From positions 1,860,001-1,924,000 of the forward strand of contig JAEQBH010000035.1 of assembly GCA_016808115.1 (NCBI GenBank): DNA of 64,000 nt. The letters run 5' to 3'. Both the position numbers and the translations under genes were made by a program. Positions within the stretch are counted from its first letter, which is position 1. Every line of letters begins with the position of its first letter. A model generated the notes under the pieces. The model did not search any database. It saw only the letters and a program-made list of their open reading frames with translations, and had not been told where the DNA came from. Origin of the DNA: Tetrastigma voinierianum (taxonomy: Eukaryota > Streptophyta > Magnoliopsida > Vitales > Vitaceae). Positions 46,656 to 58,250 of the stretch are shown in pieces.

Positions 46656-49600
46656 TGTAACGCCTGCCCGAGAGTGTACAAGATAACAAATCGTAGGGGT
46701 ATATAAGAGTCGAAGTGTCATATAGTAGTATTTTGGAGACTAAAGTAGGAAGTTTATGGAACCCGGGATTTGTGTATGAGAACAATCATTTAGCAAATAG
46801 GACATGAATATGAAAACTGGCATGTAGAGATGGGCCAATACAACAAGATAAGTTACAATTGAAAAATTGAAGAGATGAGGGTCAAATTTCACTAATGAAA
46901 AGTTGATATTATAATAATAGGAAAAACAAAAGCCAAATCATATTTTGTCTCCCAAAAGCCGTTTTAATGAGGAGGAGAAGGAGAGAGCCAAGAGAACAAG
47001 AGGAAGAGAAGGAAGAAGAAGGAGGAGGAGGAGTAAGAAGATCAAGTGTATGTATGTCTTGGAATTAAGTGTATTTTGATGTCTTGAGCTTTTGGTATGC
47101 ATTTCCATGGAAATTAGTTGTTCTTGTTCTAGGGTTTTGTAGAGACTACATTAACCCTAGAATTTTGAAGTTTTGTGGGAAAACTCTAATTGGTGAAATT
47201 AAACATGGAATCATCATAATTTTATGGTTTTGTAGGAATTGTGTGACCTTGATGAATTCTTGGATTTTCACCTAGGGTTTGGTTTTATGAATTTCCAAAT
47301 CACCAATTCAAGTGTTGTGGAGTTGTTTTGAGTTAGACTTCATGTGGTTTTTGAGGTATTATGGAATTGTTGTAAAAAGGAGAATGTTGGGTTTTTAAAG
47401 GAAATTCTGTCAAAATTTGGTAAAACCCCTGTTTTTGTTTTGGTTATAGATTAAGTTATAATCATCCAAATGAATTGATTCCAATTGGTAAAGAACCATA
47501 AGAGATAGGGCTACAAATTTATAGACAGAACCAAGAGAAAATTGTAGCTCTAAGGCTCCCAAATACGGACTGAAAGGTGAGCTCGTGTAGCTCACTGATT
47601 TTGCTCTGTTTTGGGGTATATTGTAGTGTTTTGGCCATATGGAGTTTCACCCATCCAAATTGAGTGATTCAAAATTCTGGGTAAAATAGACTTCTAGAGG
47701 AATAAGTTAGCTTAAGGAAGCATGCAAATTGTGTCATTGTAAGTGCCCAGAAAATTTGTCAAAGAGGAGCTATGTGCAGATTCTGTTCTGCCAAATTGAG
47801 TAATCTAGATGTAAAATACAATAACTTGAGTTTTGGTGATCCAAATTGGGTGGATTCCTAATTGAGAAGAAACCTTAGAATCATAGCTTAAAAATTATGA
47901 AGAAACCATTTCCAATTTATGGAGTTAAGATCCCAGGAAATCAAGGATAACAGTAGATGATTCAGTGAGTTTGGAATCAAAATATGCTGTAACTTGTAGT
48001 TATGGTTGAGGGCCTTAGAGAAGGAATTTTATTGAAATTTTAAAGAGATGTCATTGATATATAAAGGACTGATCTGGAGAGAGTTTCATAATTTTGGAAG
48101 ACCTTTTGAATACTCTTAGTAATAAAGTCCATAGCATCAAGCAAAAAGTTAACAAAATGAGTGGTTTTGTTAGGCTTTTTTTTTAGTGCTCAAGGGTAAA
48201 TTGTTAATTTGACTTTATATGAATGTTGTGTGACCTTAAAGTGATTCTATGTGTGAAGTACGTTGTTTATACTTATACGAGGATTAATACGTTGTCAGAC
48301 ATTCGCTTTGAGTATGTAGGCTAAAAGCAAGGAGGCAAAGTAGTGGATTTGTGCTCAAGTTAAAACAAAGAGGTGAGCTGTTTAAAACCTATTTTTCCAA
48401 AATACTAGTGTATTATTATGAACTCGTTTGCACTGGTAATTAAATGGTTTTGATTGTAAACTATGTTTGAAAGGCAAGCACTGAAGCTAACAAGCAAGAA
48501 ACGGGGGGTTTTGATTTTCTTTAAACCATATATGAAAAAGTAAATATGTAATGGTTTTGATTCATTCAACCATACTTTTAAAAAGCAAGCAATGAGTTTA
48601 GGCAAGCAATGGTTTTTAACTATGTCTCATATTTCAAAGAGCAAAAGCAAACAAAAGTCTATTTTGTAAAATAGGCCTAACCAAAAATCCCTAGTCTTAA
48701 GCAAGCATCCTGGCCGAGGTATTCAGACAGGCGCGCAAGTGGTGTTAGGATTTCATACATGCATTTTAATGCTTGGCCTGGCAAACTTAGAACATGCATC
48801 ATACATTTAAATGAGACCGTACATCGTGATCGAAAGATATAAGGTTAAGAGCTCTAACTAAATTATGGTGGTGATGGAGACCCAGTCAATTCCACCATAT
48901 TTAATAGGCTACGACGTAGCCAAGGCCCTTCCAGAATCTAGTGGATGTGGACCTGTGCCTTCCACCGGCACCTGGCCGATGCCCAGTTCCCGTGGTTCAC
49001 TAGGGTACAACTATTATAAAGGCCCCAGTTGGTCGATGATTTAGCTACGTTTATACAAATTTTTAAAATCAACCATTACGCACTGGCCGAGCCTAGGCTC
49101 CCGTGTTTGTTTTAAAACAAACCCGCCGAGCCTAGGCTCCGCTTGATTTCAAAGGTGCCGAGCCTGTGCCCCGTGTTTATGAAAAGTTTTGAGAAACTGA
49201 AGTAAAGTTTATGAAAAGTTTTACAACTTTTAAAGAAGAGTTGAGAAAGTTTTAGAAACTTTTAAAGCAAGATAAAGCAAGCAAGCAGATTTTTGAAAGG
49301 TTCGAGTAAACTTTCATACAAGCAATAAAGTTTTAGAAACGTTAAAGCAAAGAAAGAAATATTTCTGGAAAATATCATGTAAAAGGAAGTCTTACAGTTT
49401 TTAGATGTTTTCCGAAAAAGCAAAACATTTTCTAAAAGCATACACTTATTGAGCTCGTTTAGCTAATTATTTTCTGTTTTAAAAACTATTTTCCAGCAAT
49501 AAAAGTATGCGTATCTGAGCACAATAGGGAGTCCCCTGACACGTGATAAGTAAGCAGGTGTATAAATAGAATTTTGTAAGGAAATACTAACTTCTGTATA

Positions 49601-49950
49601 AAGGAATATATGTATGTACATAATGTGGTTTATGAAAATGTGTGGAGGTTTGAAGTAATGCCATGTTTGATATAGTGTAAAATTGTGTATACAGTTTTGA
49701 ACATGTCCTGCTATGCAACTGCTATGCTGCCAAAATTCCTATAAAATCATAAGTCAGAAAAAGAAAAATTATAATAGATTGAAGCAAGTACACACGGCTT
49801 TGCTTCACAGATTTCTGGGTCAAGAAGGTAATCTACCGGGATTACTCAGGGAGGGCCTACACACCCGCCGATAGTAAGTGGTGGGGGTGTGATTATCAGC
49901 CCACCAATGTCCGAAAAACTTCGTAAAGAGTCCCAAAGATAGCTTCTCGC
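46656..49950 (+). mobile_element. Second LTR-like repeat, TGTAACGCC type
   Basis: Starts with TGTAACGCCTGCCCGAG and, like the previous one, has an AG-rich stretch about 320 bp in (46965-47035). CCGAGCCTAGGCTCC words repeat at 49085-49165. Short ORFs (47069-47275 and others) show no protein family. Extent and nature are inferred; it may comprise more than one repeat. Confidence 0.3.
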
Positions 49951-50271
49951 TCCCTTGTTCGCTCTAGGCGGGTCATGACGCCTCAGAATACGCCTGGACT
50001 ATTCGAAACTAAAAAATTCAACTGACTGCCTGAAATAGCCCAAAAATTCAATTATTGGGAAGACAAATCAATCAAAATCACCATGGGACTCCGCATAAAA
50101 CAAAGCCTCAGAATACTCGACTATCCGAAATTACCAAAATCCAACTCGGACCCGTCCAAATAGCCCAAAAAATTAAATTATGGACTGTCCAAAACAGCCT
50201 CGGACTATCTGAAATAGTCCTGAAAATTCTTGCACTCAGTCCCAAAATTTCGGGACTTCCATAATCAAGCC

Positions 50272-50274
<3 letters not shown>
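49951..50274. repeat. Short degenerate repeats, no gene
   Basis: GCCTCAGAATAC.C, ACTATTCGAAACTAA / ACTATCCGAAATTAC / ACTATCTGAAATAGTC words recur every 60-110 bases. Confidence 0.5.

Positions 50275-50335
<61 letters not shown>
50275..50335. repeat. (TA)n tract, insertion site of gypsy element 2
   Basis: About 61 bases of TA. The tract resumes after the element (TATATATATC at 63109), so element 2 landed inside it. Confidence 0.9.
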
Positions 50336-50337
<2 letters not shown>

Positions 50338-51007
50338 ATGATGCTCTTTTTCAACCTGACTGGGCCGGGAGTGTGTCAGGGGTCGCTGGGCCGACCTAGA
50401 CTCTGTCATTGGCCGGCCCGTGTGCACTGTGTTTCTCTCCTCCGCAAAACAAGAAAGAAGAAGGCGCCGGGCTTCGCCTCGTGTCGCCTCCGATGCCCAA
50501 GCCGGCCTTTCGAGAGAAAAGATAGACCGCCTGAGGGCTAATGTGTTGTATACCTTTCACCGATGGGGTGGCCCCGGTATTTATAAAGAGGCGTTTTCCT
50601 GTGCTTGTATGGTGATTAGGATTCTTTCCTTATCGATTCGATATTTCTTGCTTTTATTGGCACTTTGACTACTACGTATGTTTTTTATTTAGAATTATCC
50701 TTCTTCCTCATTGGTGGGATCCGACTTGATCCGCAGGATGAGCTGTTATATCGTGAATTATCTTATTTTCCTTGTTGGTGAGATCTAGTTTGATTTGCAG
50801 GATAATATATTATTTCTATTTCCCTTATCGATGGGATTTAGTTTGATTTGTAGAATGTGGGCTTTCTTGATTACCCATAACTCCGCCTTGGCTCGATGGA
50901 TCGAAGCCTCATTTCCGGCTAGTGTCAAAGGCCCGTGTGTTTAAATGGGCGCGCCTTCTTTCTTGGTTTGGCGAGCGGTTCATGAGCGCATTTTTCAAAC
51001 CCTATTA
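50336..51007 (-). repeat. 3' LTR of gypsy element 2
   Basis: Aligns with 62456-63108 (shared GAGAGAAAAGATAGAC, TTAGAATTATCCTTCTTCCT, GAGCTGTTATATCGTGAATT, TTTTTCAAACCCTAT). TATA box on the minus strand near 50577-50586 (TTTATAAATACC). A purine-rich AAATTTGGGGCAAC next to its start (minus strand, about 51008-51021) is a likely polypurine tract. Confidence 0.88.
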
Positions 51008-51450
51008 GTTGCCCCAAATTTCAGGTACGGCAGCCCGCAAGTGATGTAACGTTTCTTATATCGGATGCAATTTCCACGTGTCTGCTCGAGGCTGGGTTAG
51101 TTAAGGCTTGGTCGCTGGGCCATATGTCTTGGCGATATAATGATGACTCTTCGTTTTCGCGCCATCTCTCCCAATTTCTCTTTCGGGCCTGGCGTTTCTT
51201 CGTGGTTCCTTCGTCTCAGGTGCCTAACTCGAAACCTTTCGCTTTTAGCGAGTTCGCATTTCTTCCCTTAGTTTTCCGTCTGAACCTTTTGTGTAGAGTC
51301 TTTTTCTGGCGTTTTTCCTAAGATAGAATTTTCCGTTTTATTCCTCGACCATTGGCGCTTTTATCTCTTTCTCGTCTCTCTTTTTGCACTGACATGACGC
51401 AGGCGCTAGGTTAGGCTGTCAAATTTTTGTTTTCATTACTTGCTTTCATC

Positions 51451-53820
51451 ATGGGTCCAGGTCGCTCTTCTTCTCTCAGATTGAGGTGACTTTCTTCATT
51501 GCCGCTAGTTCTGAGCTGGATCGCAGAGATCTGATCGTTTCGACGGTTTAACTCGAGACGCCCCTGGTGCCTCCTTTTCTCGACAAGGGTAAGGAGAGTA
51601 GACCATTAAATATCTCAGGGGGTCGAATACCTAAAATCCGCCGCTCAAAGATGCTTTTAATCAAGGCCTAGGCAAGGTCGGTCCTCATGGGACCACCTGC
51701 CGTGACGCTATCGACCCCTTTCGCATTCGAAAGTGTGGTCCTCGACGTTTTCACCTCCCATGTGCTTCCGTGCCTGGGCATGGTGTGGCTTCTTGAAGTG
51801 GCCTTCGATAATGGTCTTCGCTTTCCTACATCCTTCATAAAAGTGGGTTTTGCAAAAGACTTAATGTCCGGGTTCTTCTCGCCCCGCCCAATGGTTGGGT
51901 ATCTTTGGTCGCCTATTGGTTTTCTTTTAGGACAGGGACTCGTGTCTCTAGATAGCTTTGTTCCTTTACCTTTTTAACGCGAAGGAAACCGCTGAGGGCT
52001 TCCTCTATTTTTCCAAGCGTTCTGGCGCTCCTCTGGTGATTTCCGATCTTCCCTCTTCCCACAGGCTTTGGAAGGGACGCTACTTTTTTGTTAGCGACCG
52101 CAATTGGGAATATGACCTTTCGACAAGGACGAAAGACCTGGGTGTTTCGGCTGACCAATTCCCGAGAATTTATGTGAGTGTTCATGAGCTGTATAATCTT
52201 TATGGGGTCATGGCTTCACTCGCACCGTCACATACCTCTAGCCGACTCAATCTCGCCAAAGATAACGCTACAGCACCGGGGCGTGGCTGAGTGTCCTCCG
52301 TCCCTACGCCAGAAATGATTAAGCCTGATATCTCGTCTGAGCTCGAGATCACCCGCTCAGCCGCTTCAGGCCTTCGCCTCCACCATGAAAGTCTCTCCCA
52401 TCAGCCCTCCACGGCCAAACCCACCAAGGAGAGCTCCGCTTGGTTGGGAGACATTGTCTCGGCTCCCGAGCGTGAAACTGAAACCCCGGACTTCGCTGGA
52501 AAGCATCGCCTGGCCAGTCAAGGTTCAAATCGGGGGGGCATCTTCCTTTCTCCGTCTACCCATGTAGCAGCTTGAAGGTGCGCTGCTCGCTCCGCCGAGG
52601 CTCTAAAGTCTTGAGTTCGCACTCGTTTCGGGTTTGTTATGGCGGCAAAGGTTCCCCGTGCAGGCCGTTTGAGCACCCGTCAAGGCCATGCCCTTCATCG
52701 TCTCGAATCATCAAGAGTGTTAGGCCACCTTCTCCGAGGGCGGAAGAATTGAAGAGGAAGGACTCCGAAACTAGCGGAGATGGCGACTCCTTGCTTCTCA
52801 ATGTCGAACTTGCGGCTGGCGCGGTCTCGTCCATTCTTAAGGATTATGATCTCAAGAGGTCGAGCGTGCTGTCCGTTGACGAGGCTTTGGCTCTATCCTT
52901 CTAGGGGATCGCCTCTGTAAGTTCTCGTATCTTGTCGTGTCTGATTTCATTCTGAGTTGAGTGTTGATCTTGTGTTGGATACTGATTTTACGTTGGATGT
53001 GGCAAGTGGCTATTCATTTGAAGAGCTCAGCTAAAGGCCACCAGCGGCTGGCCATGCCAAAGCCGCCGGCTTACAAGGCGCAGGCTTCCCCCTTACATCC
53101 GCAAAGGACTGAGTCGCGTGACGGTGCAAACAGATGGTCGAGGAGGCAAGAAACTTAAATATGATTTGAAGCATACCACGTCGGCACGTGCTCGGTCTGA
53201 GAGTAGAGAAGATGAGGCCCGAAATACTGAGCTTACCAAGGCGAGCCGGAGGTTCGAGATGGTGCCACGGCCGCAATGTAATGACTTGCTAGAGGCCGTG
53301 ACGGCCGCAAACGCCTGGGTCATGAGCTTCCGATGGTTAGGATGAGCTTCGATCCCAAGGCAAGCTTCGGAGTCTAAGGAAGAGCTACGTGCTGCTAAAG
53401 ACGAATCATGGACAAGACGACGCCACCGGATCGTGGGCTCACGTGAGGTTTATAAGTGTCAGAACTCTACGAACGCCCGACCGAGGAGTGCCGTGGCTAC
53501 GTGGGGATTCCATCAACAAGTAACTTTGCTGCTCAAACAGACGGTTGTAGAAGACGAGGGCCAAGCTTGTACTCAATGGCTTCTGATCGCTTCGTAAGAA
53601 AGTTGCACTATCCCTACCTGACTTCCAACTTTGACATTCCTAGCGACAAGGAAGTTGAGGAATCCCTCTCTGCTGACTATTCTTGAGAACCGGACACCCT
53701 TGCTGAGATCCACTCCCCTTCTTCACCCTCTCGCCCTTCGACGCTTGATCACACAGATACTGACGCGATTTTGCTTTATGGACTACTGGGCCCTGATTCA
53801 GACGATGTAGCCTTTCCTTA
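51451..53820 (+). pseudogene. Antisense ORF (aORF) of gypsy element 2, broken
   Basis: Runs opposite to the element. A probable start is ATGGGTCCAGG at 51451. 51687-51977 is open: LDVFTSHVLP..., LRFPTSFIKVGF, MVGYLWSPIGFLLGQG. 51958-52290 continues with KETAEGFLYFSKR, RLWKGRYFFVSDRNWEY and FPRIYVSVHELYNLYG. This aromatic-rich domain fits the PF04195-like 'putative gypsy-type transposon' family found in Tat elements. 52291-52575 is Pro/Ser-rich (VPTPEMIKPDI, shared with element 1). 53118-53345 is a charged helix/coiled-coil-like part. 53456-53820 ends in an acidic tail with ASDRFVRKLHYPYLTSNFDI. It is broken by a handful of frameshifts and stops. Function is unknown in this family. Confidence 0.72.
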
Positions 53821-53929
53821 ATAAACGCTCTTTACCACTTTTGTCTCTACTTATGCATTTCGCGCTCTTCTGCATGAACTGAATTAATTTCTCGCTACAT
53901 CAGCTCTCAGCTGAAGGTCTGAGCTCGGG

Positions 53930-56400
53930 CGCCCCGGTTATAGGAGCTTGAGCGCCTGAGCCCCAAAATTGAGCTCCGGCTCCCAACGCCGGTGGGCCTT
54001 TGCGGGGCTGAATAGGCCCGAGCTGATCTAACTCTAAAGCTGCATGGTCTGTGCAGAGTAGTCGAGCTCATCAAACTGGAGCTACCGGGCCCAGCGCCTA
54101 AGGCCCTGTAGGTCGAATACCAGCCGATTCACCAGGCCATGACCCGGTGCGTGAGTAGTCGAGCCTTCTAATCCGAGCCACTGGGCCCCTGACCGAGGCC
54201 TCAGGTCGAAAAGCCCGAGCCGAATCGACTCCCAGTCGCACAATCGCGGCAGAAGAACTCCAGAACCGAAGCATCGGGCTCCAAGCGCTGTGGTCTCAGG
54301 CGACAGCTGAGCCGACCGACTTCAGCCGCACGTCTGTGCGTAGTAGTCGAGCTCGCCAACTGAGCTTCTAGTTCCGGTGTCAGGCTTGTAGTCGAAAAGC
54401 CCGAGTCAAATCGACTCCCAGTCGCATTGCCCAGGCAGAGTAGTCGAACTCGCCAAACCGAGCCACTGAGCCCGGCGCCGAGGCCTTATGGCCGAAAAGC
54501 CCGAGTCAACTAACTCTTAGGCCGCATGGCCTATGCGCAGTAGTCAACCTTTCAACCGAGTCAAGCTGGGCTCCGCGCCGTGGGCCTCAGGCTAAAGCCC
54601 GTGAGCCGAACCGACTCTTAGGGCCGCATGGCCTGCGGCAAGAGAAGTTGAACTCGCCAAACGAGCCATCACCCGCCAGGCCTCAGGGTCAAAGCCCGAA
54701 ATTAACCGACTTCCAGCCGTACGGCCTCGCGCGAGTACGAACTCGCTGCACCGAGCTATCGGGCCTCGGCGCCGAGGCTCGTGCAGTCAAAGTTCGAGAG
54801 TCAACTAACCCAGCCGTATGGCCTGTAGTGTAGCAGTCAACTCACAACCGGAGCCCGCTGGGCTCGGCGCCGAGGCCTTGTGGGCTAAAAACTGAGCCGA
54901 ATCGACTCCCAGCCGCGTGGCCTCGTGTAGAGTAGTCGAACTCGTCAACCGAGCCACTAGCCCGGCGCCCGAGGCCCGCGGGCCGGGGGTGCTTGAGCCG
55001 AATTGACTCTGTGCCGCAAGGTCGCACAGCAAATGAACTCGCAAAAGTGAGCTAACGGGCTCCGGCCGAGGCCTTACAACAGCAAGCCCAGCCGAACTCA
55101 CTCTAGCCGTACGGCCTCGTGCGTGAGTAGTCGAACCCGCCAAACCGAGCTACCGGCCCGCGCCGAGCCTACGCCGCCAAAAGCCCGAGACGAATTTAAC
55201 TTCCAGTCGTACGGCTTATGCGCAGGTCGAACTTCTTTCAAACTCGGCTCGGGCTGGGCCTCGGCGCCGTGGCCTCGCGCTAAAAAGCCTAAGCCGAATC
55301 CGACCCAGTCGCATTACCAAGCGCAGTAGTCAACCCCACAAACCGAAGCGCATTGCCTGCGCCGAGGCCTCAGGGCCGAAAAGCCTGAGCCGAACCGGGA
55401 CTTCAGCCGCATGGCCTATGCAAGAGTAGCTCGAACTGGTCAACCAGCTTATTGGCCGCGCCGAGGCTTTCGTGGGTCAAAAGCCCTGAGCCAATCAACC
55501 CAGCCGTACGGGCTCGTGCGCAGTAGCTGGAACCCGCTAAACCGGAAATAAGTTGGCCCGCGCCGAGGCCTGGCGGGCCAAAACTTGAGCTGAATCGACT
55601 CTAAAGGCGAGCCCGTGCAGAGAAGTCGAACTCGTCAAACTGAGCTACTGGGCTCCGGCGCCGAGGCTCATGGCCTAAAAGCCGAGCCGAATTGACTTTA
55701 GCCAAGGTGGGCTCGCACAGAGTAGTCGAATCCTCATTAAACCGAAAGCACCGGGCTCCGCGCGAGGCTTTGTGGCCAGGTGCCCTGAGTCGATCCGACT
55801 CTTAGGCCGCATGGCCCTGCGGCAAGAGTAGTCGAACTCGCCAACCTGAGCTACCGGGTCCCGCGCCGAGGCCTCAGTGGCTAAAATGCCCGAGCTCGAA
55901 CCGACTTAGCCGCATGGCTTGTGCAAAGTAGTCGAACTAGTCAAACTGAGCTACTAGGCTCCAAGCGCTGAGGCCTTGTGGGCAGAAAAGCTTGAGCTGA
56001 ACTGTCTTTTAGGTTACATGGTCTTCAGGCAGAGTAGTCAACTCCCTTCAAATCGAGCCACTGGCCCGCACCGTGGCCTCGGGCTAAAATAGCTTGAGCC
56101 GATCCGACTCTTAGGCCGCATGGCCATCAAGCAGAGAAGTCGAGCTCGCCAACTGAAGCTTCTAGGCCCGGTGCCGTGCGGGCTCGCGGGTCAAAGTTCG
56201 AAATGAATCGACTTAGGCCGCATGGCCTATGCAAGAGTGCAGTCGAACTCAGAAATCAGCCACTGGGCTCCGGGCGCTGAGGCCTTATGGGCTGAAAAGC
56301 CTGAGCTGAACTGACTCTTAGGCTGCATGGCCTATGCAGAGTAGTCGAACTCGTCAAACTGAGCTACTGGGCTCCGGGCGCTGAGGCCTTCTTATAAATG
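53930..56400 (-). repeat. Tandem array (about 104-bp unit), element 2
   Basis: Some 24 units of the type GCCGCATGGCCTATGCAGAG, TAGTCGAACTCGTCAAAC, GAGC.ACTGGGCTCCGGGCGC and GAGGCCTTATGGGCTGAAAAG, then CCTGAGC.GAACTGACTCTTAG. The last two units (56265 and 56369) are nearly identical with an exact 104-base offset; the others are degenerate with many small deletions. Position equals the array of element 1. Confidence 0.9.
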
Positions 56401-56639
56401 GCGGCTTCATTGCTATGGGGTTTATATCGCAGCTCGCCTTTCCGTGCGAGTCGAGATCCGCGTGGAAATGAAGCGCTAGCTTGATCGCCTAATGTGGATC
56501 CACATCAAGATTTTGGTCTGGGGCTTTATAATCTCCCGCTGTGGAGTTGTGTTTTCCCTTAGTCCCCTTTTATGGAAAGATGCGTTATTCCTACCAAGTT
56601 AGGAATGCATCCCGAGAGGGCTGCACATCTCAGGCCGCT

Positions 56640-56900
56640 TTATCTATTTTCTATTCTTCTTTCCTCTCCTTTCTTCTTTCTTCTTCTCTTCATTCCTATC
56701 TTCTTCCTTTCTTCTTTCTTCCACATCTCATTCTCCCATTTTTTTTTCTTTCCTTTCGCACAAACTCTTTCCATCCCTTTTTTCTTCTTCTCCTCTTTTC
56801 CACCTATCTACTCTTCTTCTCCTCTTTTCCACCTTTATGCCCTTCTTCCATTTATTTTCATCTCGTTTTCCTTCTTAAAGGCTTTTTTTTTTTTTTTTGA
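56640..56900 (-). repeat. Pyrimidine-rich tract (purine in element sense), element 2
   Basis: About 260 bases of C/T on the plus strand, ending in a T-run. Same place as 27840-28110 of element 1. The overlapping plus-strand ORFs 56541-56961 are low-complexity artefacts. Confidence 0.8.
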
Positions 56901-57179
56901 GGAAACTGCTTGTACTGTGTACTTCCGAAGTGTACTGGATAACACTACTGATTGTAATTGAGTGTAATTTGATTGGAATAAAGAGAGAATTTTCCTTTTT
57001 GACCATGAACTTTCACATTCTGTTGTATGTAATTTTCCGACATTATATGTCCGAGCTTATTTGAGACGCCTAATAAAATAACCAAACGCCAAATCATTAT
57101 CCGAAAATTGATAATGCTTCATTTAAGATTACAAACCGAGGTCTACTGATAAAAACGCTTAAGGTGTTCAGCATTCCAA

Positions 57180-58250
57180 GCATGATGTAGAATTTTTCCC
57201 TCCTCTATCTGGAGCTCGTAATTGCCTGGTCTAATGACGCGGGATATGATGTAGGGGCCTTCCTAGTTGGGGCCTAGTTTGGGCGCGTTGGATTCTTCCT
57301 TGCCGGCGTAGTTTCTTCTCAAGACTAGGCCACCCGCATGTAGCTCATGGCCGACTGTTATAATACTGCCTTCCTTTGCAATATTCAAGGCGCCTTAGGA
57401 CCTACTCGACGCTTTTCATCTAAGAGGCCCAAATTTAAAGTGAGACTCATTATCGTGTTTCATTGTCGCCAACTCGATCCTTGGGGACTTTAACCTGACT
57501 TCGACAGGGCTACCTACTGCCAAAGGCCAGTAGCGAATGAGCTCTTAGGTCAGCCACTCGCGCGTGAGTCCTCCAGAGGCCCATAACACCTCAAGGAAGT
57601 ATTCTACCCATTTGCCTTTAAGATCTTCCAATTTGGTCTTCAATGCGGCCTATGGGTTCCTTCGATGGTGACTTTCCCGACCATTAGATTGGCGGATGTG
57701 CCTGTGGACGAGCACAATTTAATTCGAGCCTCTGCACAAAATCCCCGAACTCGCGTCATTAAATTGCTTTCCATCGTATGATACCGTGGCTCTGGATACC
57801 AAACTCCGCATATGACGGCCTCGCCACACAAAATCGGTATCTTCCGCTTTGCGATTGTGGCTGTGCTGTCTCGGCTTCGCCCACTTGGTGAAGCAATCTA
57901 CCAGAACGATGATGAATTTACATCGCCCTTCCCAAGGGCGCAGGTCCCAAAGATGTCCAAACCCCATCACGGAAAGGCCAGGGCTTGTAATTGATGTCAA
58001 GGGCTCGACAGGAGGCGTGAGATCTCGCATGCCTCGCAATCTTGCATCTCCCGACTAGGCCACAGATCTCCGAAATAGGCCATCCCCGCCTTTAAGACCT
58101 TCCCCGCTAATGCCCGAGTCTGACATGATTTCCGTGACACCTTCGTGTACTTCCCTTTAGCACATATTCGTTTTTCCCGCATGCACTAAGGATGAGTGTG
58201 AAGAAACCTCGCTGTAAAGGCTTCCCTTATGATTAGTGAATCCGGCCGTA
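57180..58250 (-). pseudogene. Integrase of gypsy element 2, broken
   Basis: 57719-58039 (minus) includes the sequence IIVLVDCFTKWAK and DTDFVWRGRHMRSLVSRA, then SYDGKQFNDASSG in frame, matching the integrase core. 57640-57831 gives GTSANLMVGKVTIEGT, the PQANG-QVE region. The zinc-binding N-terminus may lie at 58000-58250, unclear. Same order as element 1. It would insert the cDNA; it is now disabled by stops. Confidence 0.78.

Noticed and set aside
47069..47275. 68-aa plus-strand ORF in the LTR-like repeat
   Set aside because: Short, hydrophobic by AT/T-rich composition, no motif, inside repeat DNA.
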